The notes under the pieces: model-generated
The model's database searches: none
What the model was told of the DNA's origin: nothing
What the model saw: the letters and a program-made list of their open reading frames with translations, nothing else
In this document: positions 15,857 to 21,617 of the stretch, one piece after another
Numbering within the stretch: the stretch's first letter is position 1
How the letters are laid out: the number at the start of each line of letters is the position of its first letter
NCBI GenBank assembly: GCA_964556005.1
Contig: CAZKUR010000064.1
Location: 1-22,433, forward strand
DNA from: CAZKUR01 sp964556005
Lineage (GTDB): Bacteria; Bacteroidota; Ignavibacteria; Ignavibacteriales; Ignavibacteriaceae
Reading direction: 5' to 3'
DNA: 22,433 bases
Program-made: the position numbers and the translations under genes

Positions 15857-15934
15857 AACATGAACTTCATATCAACAATTTAAATTATCCCCAAATAAAC
15901 ATTAAATAAAGCATACAATTAGCGGCATTAAAGT

Positions 15935-15950
15935 TGGCTATTATATTGTC
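15935..15950 (+). promoter_or_regulatory. Sigma-54-like promoter element upstream of cassette B
   Basis: TGGCTATTATATTGTC fits the sigma-54 consensus TGGCAC-N5-TTGCW at TGGC and TTG with exact spacing; the -12 GC is GT here. The predicted transcript start, near 15961, lies just before the AGGAG ribosome site and 18 bases before the ATG at 15979. The adjacent gene encodes a sigma-54 activator, which raises the prior. One mismatch at the -12 dinucleotide keeps this tentative. Confidence 0.4.
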
Positions 15951-15978
15951 AATAAAAAGAGTAGGAGAATAAATCCCA

Positions 15979-16461
15979 ATGTCCAATATACAACAATTCT
16001 TAGTCCTTGGTGGGATGCTGATACTTTCTTTAACTTCTCTGCGTTTTAATACGGCAGTCCTGGAAACCACTTCGGTTGAAGTGCAAAATAAAGTTTACTT
16101 AACCGCCTTTTCGTTAGCCGATGACATGATAGAAGAAATAAAAGGAAAAGCTTTTGATGAAGCGACAATTCAATTTCCTACAGCAACCGGCAATTTAACT
16201 TTACCGGGAAGCCTGGGTCCGGATTCTGCGGAAGTTTACCCATACTATGATGATGTAGACGATTATAACGGTTTTGCAAAAACAATCAGCGCTCCTCATG
16301 CTGAAGACTATCATATAGACTGCAGAGTAACTTACGTGAGTTCTTCATCTCCCGATACGGAAGTAAATTATAGAACTTACTATAAGAAAGTAACTGTAAC
16401 GGTCGGGAGCCCATATTTAAATCATACGATATCAGAATCATTCATCTTTACACTAAAATAA
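15979..16461 (+). CDS. Cassette B gene 1: PilV-like pilin-like protein
   Basis: The 160-residue paralogue of the gene at 11873 has the N-terminal helix at about residues 5-20 (QQFLVLGGMLILSLTS). It is followed by LADDMIEEIKGKAFDEAT, the PilV-like segment, and then a beta-rich domain with LTLPGSLGPD and HIDCRVTYV. The single Cys115 aligns with Cys116 of the cassette A copy, so the cassette A protein could form a disulfide that this one cannot. Four or five residues precede the helix, none forming a Gly/Phe-Thr prepilin site, and no Glu5 is present. AGGAG 11 bases upstream supports this start. The stop is one base before the ATG of gene 2, so the genes are surely co-translated. The function is unknown beyond pilin-like architecture. 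Confidence 0.72.
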   Translation: MSNIQQFLVLGGMLILSLTSLRFNTAVLETTSVEVQNKVYLTAFSLADDMIEEIKGKAFDEATIQFPTATGNLTLPGSLGPDSAEVYPYYDDVDDYNGFAKTISAPHAEDYHIDCRVTYVSSSSPDTEVNYRTYYKKVTVTVGSPYLNHTISESFIFTLK

Positions 16462-16462
16462 A

Positions 16463-17011
16463 ATGAGCGCATTAATAGACATTATAGGTTCAATGGTTAT
16501 AGGGGCAATGGTAATGATGATATTTATCAATCTAAATATTGCCAAATCCAATGAACAATATTCATCCAATTCAGAATTGCAGCTTCAGCAGAATGCAAAA
16601 ACCTTGGCCGATATGCTCGAATATGATCTGCGAAAAATCGGTTATAATTATACAGGTAATCCATTCATCACGACCGATTCCTCTAAAATTTCTTTTTATG
16701 CCGATATAGATAACAACGGCATTATAGATAAAGTAACTTATCTAACAGGTAGTCCTTCCGAAGTTAGTTACACGAGCAATCCGAATGACAGAATTTTATA
16801 CCGGGTAGTTAATACAGATACATCAAAAGGTCCATCATTAGGAATCACCAAACTTCAATTCGATTACTTCAATTCAGTCGGTAAAAGAACTGCCGTACAG
16901 GACAGTATTAAATATATAAAAACAGAAATATGGGTTGAAACTCCTGAAAAGGTTGATAAAACTTATCCGTTTACCTACTGGGAATTCACAATAAATCCAA
17001 GGAATTTATAA
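16463..17011 (+). CDS. Cassette B gene 2: PilW-like pilin-like protein
   Basis: The 182-residue paralogue of the gene at 12378 has its N-terminal helix at about 4-23 (LIDIIGSMVIGAMVMMIF). LQLQQNAKTLADMLEYDLRKIGY (about 39-61) follows, the PilW-type signature. The loop DIDNNGIID (81-89) is a good match to a calcium-binding DxDxNGxxD loop and aligns with DDKDNGNLD in cassette A. TSNPNDRILYRVVN and LGITKLQFDYF also align with the paralogue. The spacing to both neighbours is TAA, one base, ATG, which indicates translational coupling within the operon. It lacks a prepilin leader. A role in a pilus-like or type II-like assembly is inferred from architecture only. Confidence 0.74.
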   Translation: MSALIDIIGSMVIGAMVMMIFINLNIAKSNEQYSSNSELQLQQNAKTLADMLEYDLRKIGYNYTGNPFITTDSSKISFYADIDNNGIIDKVTYLTGSPSEVSYTSNPNDRILYRVVNTDTSKGPSLGITKLQFDYFNSVGKRTAVQDSIKYIKTEIWVETPEKVDKTYPFTYWEFTINPRNL

Positions 17012-17012
17012 A

Positions 17013-18020
17013 ATGGGAAAACAAATAATAATTCTAGCTGCCGGAATGGCAATATTAATTTCAATTTTAATTGTATCTTTGAATGCAAATACAAGCCAAG
17101 CAATAGATACAACGACGAATTTTTACAAAGAACAACAGGCAAGAATAATAGCGAATTCCGGAGTTGAAATTTACCTTGAGAAGTTGAGAAGAAACAAATC
17201 ATTGTCGGGAACTTTCCTGAACAACAGCTTGATGGACGGATCGTACGATATCTATATTAGCGGGCCGGACACTACGTTGAAAATCAAATCCGTCGGGAAA
17301 TATGATGATAAAGTTCACACAACCTTTGTTAAAGCAAAAAGAAACCCCATAACCATGCCTGACGTTAACTCTGCACTTTACATTTCTTCACAAAGTATGA
17401 CCCTTAAATTGAGCGGCAACCTGGATATTAACGGTAATGATATAAATATGAACGGGTGGCTGGGAACAGGTTCTCCTCTTCCTGGCATCGGTGTAGATCA
17501 GGCTTCGGATAGCGCCTATATTGTTGATAATATAAAACCAAAAATCTCCAATTCTATAAAAGGTGAAGGCGGCCCTCCGAGCGTTCACCCTATTAACGAC
17601 AGCACTAATTGGGAACAACTTACGGATAATATTATTTTTGCAGCCGATAACACAATTCCGGCAGGGACTTATTCAGGTGGTACATTCGGCACTGCATATC
17701 AGCCCCAAATAACGTATGCAAACGGTGATGTTCATTTTACTGGTAACTTAACGGGCTTTGGAATTATGGTTGTAAACGGCGATTTAACTTTAAGCGGAAC
17801 ATTCAACTTTTACGGAATTATTATTGTTTACGGTCAATCAAGCATTACTACAGATATTGTTGGAAACGCGGGTATATACGGAGGTTTAATACTCATTGGA
17901 AAAAATGTGGATATTAAAGCTACAGGCAGCTCTTCAATTTATTATAGCAAACAAGCCATCGATAATGCAAAAGCAAACCTTAAATCCTCAAGGTTCACAA
18001 TTGTAAGCTGGTGGGAGTAA
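17013..18020 (+). CDS. Cassette B gene 3: PilX-like N-terminus with DUF4900-like end
   Basis: The 335-residue product begins MGKQIIILAAGMAILISILIVSL, then QARIIANSGVEIYLEKLRR. This is the PilX/GspK-like amphipathic extension seen in minor pilins. A short immunoglobulin-like stretch comes next (SLMDGSYDIYISGPDTTLKIKSVGKY). A repetitive beta-helix-like C-terminal half resembles polymer-forming or adhesin folds: LTLSGTFNFYGIIIVYGQSSITTDIVGNAGIYGGLILIG. It ends RFTIVSWWE, matching RFEIVSWLDE of the cassette A copy. It is about 96 residues shorter and lacks the Gly/His-rich linker. It is the last gene of cassette B and converges on the GroES-like gene with 17 bases between stops. The N-terminal helix probably stays in the inner membrane with the rest outside. 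Confidence 0.7.
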   Translation: MGKQIIILAAGMAILISILIVSLNANTSQAIDTTTNFYKEQQARIIANSGVEIYLEKLRRNKSLSGTFLNNSLMDGSYDIYISGPDTTLKIKSVGKYDDKVHTTFVKAKRNPITMPDVNSALYISSQSMTLKLSGNLDINGNDINMNGWLGTGSPLPGIGVDQASDSAYIVDNIKPKISNSIKGEGGPPSVHPINDSTNWEQLTDNIIFAADNTIPAGTYSGGTFGTAYQPQITYANGDVHFTGNLTGFGIMVVNGDLTLSGTFNFYGIIIVYGQSSITTDIVGNAGIYGGLILIGKNVDIKATGSSSIYYSKQAIDNAKANLKSSRFTIVSWWE

Positions 18021-18037
18021 AAAATCATTTAACTCCG

Positions 18038-18409
18038 TCAAGCTATAAAGTCGTCGTTACGAATCAATAAGAGAACTGCTGATTGAGGTACTATTAAAAA
18101 TTTTTCTTTCTCAAATTCAATTTCGAATGCTTCTTTGCGAAGAAAAATTGCTAAATCGCCTTCTTTAGCCTGGAGCGGAATATATTTTACGGAATCTTTG
18201 GCTTCTTTCCATGGTTCATCTTCTATATTTGCAGTTGGATAACCAGGACCTGATTTAATAACATACCCGCTTTGAATTTTTTCTTTTTCGGAAACTCCGG
18301 GAGGTAAGAATAATCCACTCGAAGTTTTTGAAGCTTCTTCTTCAGGTTTGATGAGAATTCTATCACCAACCACAACAAATCTATCTATATTTTTCAAACT
18401 TAAAGCCAT
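18038..18409 (-). CDS. GroES-like co-chaperonin (Cpn10 family), orphan
   Basis: The 123-residue product has the Cpn10 fold signature. VVGDRILIKPEEEASKTSSGLFLPP (about 13-37) includes the mobile-loop region that in GroES contacts GroEL. It continues with SGYVIKSGPGYP, EGDLAIFLRKEAFEIEFEKEKFLIVPQSAVLLLI. E. coli GroES is 97 residues. This one is longer at the N-terminus and in an acidic insert (ANIEDEPWKEAKDSVKYIPLQA). No groL gene follows, so it is not the housekeeping groESL operon. It may be a second, divergent GroES, or a protein that uses the fold for something else. The start is the ATG at 18407-18409, 18 bases downstream of an inverted repeat that overlaps a promoter-like element. Confidence 0.85.
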   Translation of the reverse strand: MALSLKNIDRFVVVGDRILIKPEEEASKTSSGLFLPPGVSEKEKIQSGYVIKSGPGYPTANIEDEPWKEAKDSVKYIPLQAKEGDLAIFLRKEAFEIEFEKEKFLIVPQSAVLLLIRNDDFIA

Positions 18410-18731
18410 TTTTTATAATTATTTTATTGGTACAAATATATCAAATCAAAGACAAACATTGTACCAAAATAGCATTCTATTGATTCAATTTATAACTAAT
18501 GAATATTTTACAATAAACTTAGTAGGACTATTTTATTTTACAGCTTGTTGGGATGATGGTTAAAATCCTAAATTCAGTTTCTCGTTAGGATCGCATTAAT
18601 TAACCCTAATTTAATTATAAAAATCGAATAACTTAATAAATGGAATGTTATTTATAAATTTGTATCGAGAATTACTTGGTTTTATTATTATACATTTTTA
18701 AAAATTAAGATTTAAAAACAATAAAATTTAA
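18410..18731. other. Divergent intergenic region, 322 bases
   Basis: AT-rich, non-coding stretch between the GroES-like gene (minus) and the glycosyltransferase gene (plus). The GroES-proximal end holds the inverted repeat and promoter-like element listed separately. The remainder, about 18470-18731, shows no open frame with coding character and no clear promoter for the glycosyltransferase; AAAATTTAA precedes its ATG without a Shine-Dalgarno site. Confidence 0.6.
18427..18467 (-). promoter_or_regulatory. Spaced inverted repeat over a promoter-like element of the GroES-like gene
   Basis: TTGGTACAA (18427-18435) and TTGTACCAA (18459-18467) are perfect 9-base inverted copies, with centres 32 bp apart (about three helical turns). 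On the minus strand TATATTTG (18433-18440) fits the Bacteroidota -7 consensus TAnnTTTG and overlaps one half-site. No matching TTG at the usual -33 spacing was found. It looks like an operator for a dimeric repressor; it is not the CIRCE sequence. Confidence 0.45.
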
Positions 18732-20021
18732 ATGAAAAAAGTTTTATTCATAACTTATTTTTGGCCTCCTTCCGGCAAGGCAACAATTCATTGGCCGTTA
18801 AAGATTATAAAGCATCTTCCCGAATTCGGATGGCAGCCTTCTGTTTTAACCGTTGAAGAGGAAACATTTACACAAAAAGATGAAAGTCTGTTAAAAGAAA
18901 TCGATCCGAATCTTACGGTAATTAAATCAAGTGCATTGGAACCATTTGATATTTACAGGAAGTTTATCGGCAAGAAAAAAGATGAACAGCTAATTGCGTC
19001 AGAGACAATCTCAAAAGAAAATAAAAATTTAGCACATAGAATTTCAATCTGGATCAGAATGAATATTTTTGTGCCCGATGCAAGAGTCGGTTGGTATTTT
19101 ACTGCAGTAAATGCAGGGAGTAAACTTTTACAAAAAGAAAAATTCGATGCAATTATTTCCATCGGCCCGCCGCACAGTTCGCATTTAATCGGGTTAAGGC
19201 TTAGCAAAAAATTTAACATTCCTTACATCCCGGTATTAATCGATCCGTGGGTTGATATTATTTATTACAAAGATTTTAAAAGAAGCAAGCCAACATTAGC
19301 CGTAGATAATTATTTCGAAAAGAAAGTTCTCCGGGATGCAAAAGAAGTAGTTTTCGTTACACAGACTACCGAGAAGGAATATTTAAAGAAATATAAATTC
19401 TTAAATGAAAAGTCCCATGTTCTTTACTGGGGTTATAATGAAGAAGATTTTCAGATGGATGATGGAAGACCGAAGATGGATGATGGAAGATGGATGATGG
19501 AAGATGGAAAACGAAAAACAGAGGAAATAATTCTTCATGCAGGAAATATCTTTGATTATCAAAATCCGAAAAATTTCTGGAGTACTATTAAAGAAGAAAT
19601 AGACAAAGGAAGAAAATTAAAATTAGAATTCATCGGAACGGTTGGACCGGAGATAAAAAAATCAATATCAGAAGTAGGACTTGATTCATTTACGGAATAC
19701 AAAGGGTTTTTACCATACAAAGAAATGCTGAGTGAGATGATGAAAGCTTCATACCTATTAGTTTGCGCATCTGAGAAACGCCATGTCCCTGGAAAATTAT
19801 TCGAATATTTAAGAAGCGGCCAACCGATAATTGCTTTTGGTGAGGACAATGAAGAGGTTAAAGAAATTTTGAAGAACGCAAATGCAGGGATGATGTTTGG
19901 ATATGCTGAGAGTGGAAGGAGATTTTTTAGTAATTTAATAAAATTCAAAACTGATTTAACGATAGTGAGTAAATTCGATAGGGAGAGAATAACAAAAGCT
20001 CTGACAGAAATAATAAAATAA
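18732..20021 (+). CDS. GT-B glycosyltransferase (GT4-like) with a repeat insertion
   Basis: The 429-residue product fits a GT-B sugar transferase acting at the cytoplasmic face of the membrane in polysaccharide or glycolipid synthesis. The N-terminal acceptor domain begins KKVLFITYFWPPSGKATIHWPLKI, the usual glycine-loop start of this family in Bacteroidota. It continues with FDAIISIGPPHSSHLIGLRL and VLIDPWVD. The donor-binding domain begins at IILHAGNIFDYQNP (about 265) and has the GT4-type motif VPGKLFEYLRSGQPIIA with the downstream acidic EDNEEVKEIL. Between them, at about 241-262, is a low-complexity insert of MDDGR/MEDGK units encoded by a short tandem repeat. The insert falls in the interdomain loop, so the enzyme may still work. 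No other polysaccharide genes adjoin it, and a terminator follows. Donor and acceptor sugars are unknown. Confidence 0.85.
   Translation: MKKVLFITYFWPPSGKATIHWPLKIIKHLPEFGWQPSVLTVEEETFTQKDESLLKEIDPNLTVIKSSALEPFDIYRKFIGKKKDEQLIASETISKENKNLAHRISIWIRMNIFVPDARVGWYFTAVNAGSKLLQKEKFDAIISIGPPHSSHLIGLRLSKKFNIPYIPVLIDPWVDIIYYKDFKRSKPTLAVDNYFEKKVLRDAKEVVFVTQTTEKEYLKKYKFLNEKSHVLYWGYNEEDFQMDDGRPKMDDGRWMMEDGKRKTEEIILHAGNIFDYQNPKNFWSTIKEEIDKGRKLKLEFIGTVGPEIKKSISEVGLDSFTEYKGFLPYKEMLSEMMKASYLLVCASEKRHVPGKLFEYLRSGQPIIAFGEDNEEVKEILKNANAGMMFGYAESGRRFFSNLIKFKTDLTIVSKFDRERITKALTEIIK
19453..19508 (+). repeat. 7-bp-based tandem repeat inside the glycosyltransferase gene
   Basis: Units AGATGGATGATGGA begin at 19453, 19474 and 19488, with a half unit AGATGGA at 19502. 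They are built from the 7-mers AGATGGA and TGATGGA. Spacings of 21 and 14 bases shift the codon phase, yet no stop arises. It encodes the MDDGR/MEDGK insert. Confidence 0.8.
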
Positions 20022-20054
20022 TTCTCTACATTTGATAAAATTGTAAAGATAAAA

Positions 20055-20076
20055 ATGCCCCTCGTTTTAGGGGCAT
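20055..20076. terminator. Bidirectional intrinsic terminator
   Basis: ATGCCCCT (20055-20062), loop CGTTTT, AGGGGCAT (20069-20076), then AAATTTTTTT on the plus strand and ATTTTTAT on the minus strand. It lies between the convergent glycosyltransferase and lipoprotein genes and serves both. Confidence 0.85.
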
Positions 20077-20083
20077 AAATTTT

Positions 20084-21403
20084 TTAATTAATTTTTCTTG
20101 TTAAACAAATTTCAAGATCATTGTTGTAAGGATCAACACCTGTATAGTAGACTCTGCTTTCATTATTATCTTTAATAAATGACGGATACAAAATTTTTAC
20201 CCAATCATTATTGCAGTCTTCTGTTCCGAAGAAAGGATTATTTTCGTTTTTAGTCCATGCAAACCCATCAGATGAATATGCAAATCCTATTGCCGTATTT
20301 GTTTGTTTAACTCCTTCGTAAACCATAGTAAATTGATCATTTTCATAAATTACAGAAGGATATGCAACGCCAGTTCCTTCCCAGGGCTCTGTATTCGTCA
20401 TAACAGGATTACCGGAATATTTCTGCCAGGTAATTCCATCCGCTGATGTAGCAACACCTATTTGAAAAATGTATCCACCATAAAAATCTGATCTTCCTGT
20501 ATAAAATAAGTAATAAATATTATCTTTTTTTACAATCGATTGAGGGCAAAGATGAAAATCCCAATCACCCCCTGTTAAGATTGGATTTCCAGCGTATTTT
20601 GTCCAATTAACTCCGTCTGAAGAAGTAGCAAGACCAATATCCCATACTCCTTCGTTATCAGCCCATCCCTGATAATACATTTTATAAACACCATCTTCTT
20701 TAATTACAGGACCCGGAGTAGCACGCCAAGAATCCCAATTTCCTGGCGGACCTGGGAATAATATGGGTGTATTGCTATATCGTGTCCATGACAACCCATC
20801 ACTGGAATATGCGTAAAATCCATAACCAACACCACTTTCAGATAATCCAACATACCACATCTTGTAATTATTATCATCTTTTAAAACAAAACATTCCCCT
20901 ACTCCATGAATATCATAAATTGTATTAAAATTTGTAACTATCGGATTATTCTGGTAATCAGTCCAGGCGGTGTTTTGAGGTGTTCCCCAGCCTACATGAA
21001 TATATATATTTCCAAATCCATTACCTGTTGGTGTTAATGTTAAATAAACCTGTGTTGTTACTTCAGCTAATATTGTTACATCTGTCTCTCCGGTATACAC
21101 AGCTGTCGAACTTTCATCCAATGCATTTACAGTTAAATGCCAATCTCCTGCAGCTATATCATTTATCGTTACATCAGCAGTTGTATCTGATATAAGATTT
21201 AATGATGCCGATAATGTATCATAACCCTCGCGAGTTAAATAAGCATCAACTTCAACGACATTTGCCGGCTTATTTTCTCTATCTATTTTTAATAAAATAT
21301 TTCCTTTACTATTTTGATTCGCTTGTGTGGGGATGTTAGATTTTTGTGAACATCCGACAAGGAGAAGAAGAAGAACAATAGAAACGATAACTGTTATTTT
21401 CAT
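20084..21403 (-). CDS. Lipoprotein with a glycosidase-type beta-propeller
   Basis: The 439-residue product has a lipoprotein signal peptide with lipobox LLVGC, so Cys18 is the acylated first residue of the mature protein. Residues about 30-130 form a beta-sandwich-like domain (GNILLKIDRENKPANVVEVDAYL...GDWHLTVNALD...TTQVYLTLTPTG). From about 140 onward repeated blades of about 60 residues appear: YAYSSDGLSWTRYSNTPIL, LATSSDGVNWTKYAGNPIL, VATSADGITWQKYSGNPVM, FAYSSDGFAWTKNENNPFF. Each is preceded by a strand such as YKMWYVGL, YKMYYQGW, YYLFYTGR or FTMVYEGV. This is the pattern of five-bladed propellers of the GH43/GH32/GH130-like group. I cannot place a full catalytic triad, so enzymatic activity is uncertain and it may bind glycans instead. 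It stands alone, ending at a shared terminator. Confidence 0.78.
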   Translation of the reverse strand: MKITVIVSIVLLLLLVGCSQKSNIPTQANQNSKGNILLKIDRENKPANVVEVDAYLTREGYDTLSASLNLISDTTADVTINDIAAGDWHLTVNALDESSTAVYTGETDVTILAEVTTQVYLTLTPTGNGFGNIYIHVGWGTPQNTAWTDYQNNPIVTNFNTIYDIHGVGECFVLKDDNNYKMWYVGLSESGVGYGFYAYSSDGLSWTRYSNTPILFPGPPGNWDSWRATPGPVIKEDGVYKMYYQGWADNEGVWDIGLATSSDGVNWTKYAGNPILTGGDWDFHLCPQSIVKKDNIYYLFYTGRSDFYGGYIFQIGVATSADGITWQKYSGNPVMTNTEPWEGTGVAYPSVIYENDQFTMVYEGVKQTNTAIGFAYSSDGFAWTKNENNPFFGTEDCNNDWVKILYPSFIKDNNESRVYYTGVDPYNNDLEICLTRKIN

Positions 21404-21617
21404 TTGAACCCCTTACTGTTAAAAAATTACCCAATTGTTATATATATTTTAAATCAATTAAACGAAAATTACAAGGGAAATTTAATCTTTGATATAAATT
21501 CTTATTTTGAGATATAACTCGAATTTTGGAAGAAAAATTTAAAATCTACATTGAATCCTAAAAAAATTTTTACGAAGTCTTAAATTATTAAATCTTAAAA
21601 TCATTAAAGTTTCACTT

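Noticed and set aside
18427..18467. CIRCE heat-shock operator for the GroES-like gene
   Set aside because: The sequence TTGGTACAA-N23-TTGTACCAA differs from CIRCE (TTAGCACTC-N9-GAGTGCTAA) in both half-sites and spacing.
19453..19508. Short repeats considered as a CRISPR array
   Set aside because: Units of 7-14 bases have no regular spacers, lie within an open reading frame, and have no cas genes nearby.
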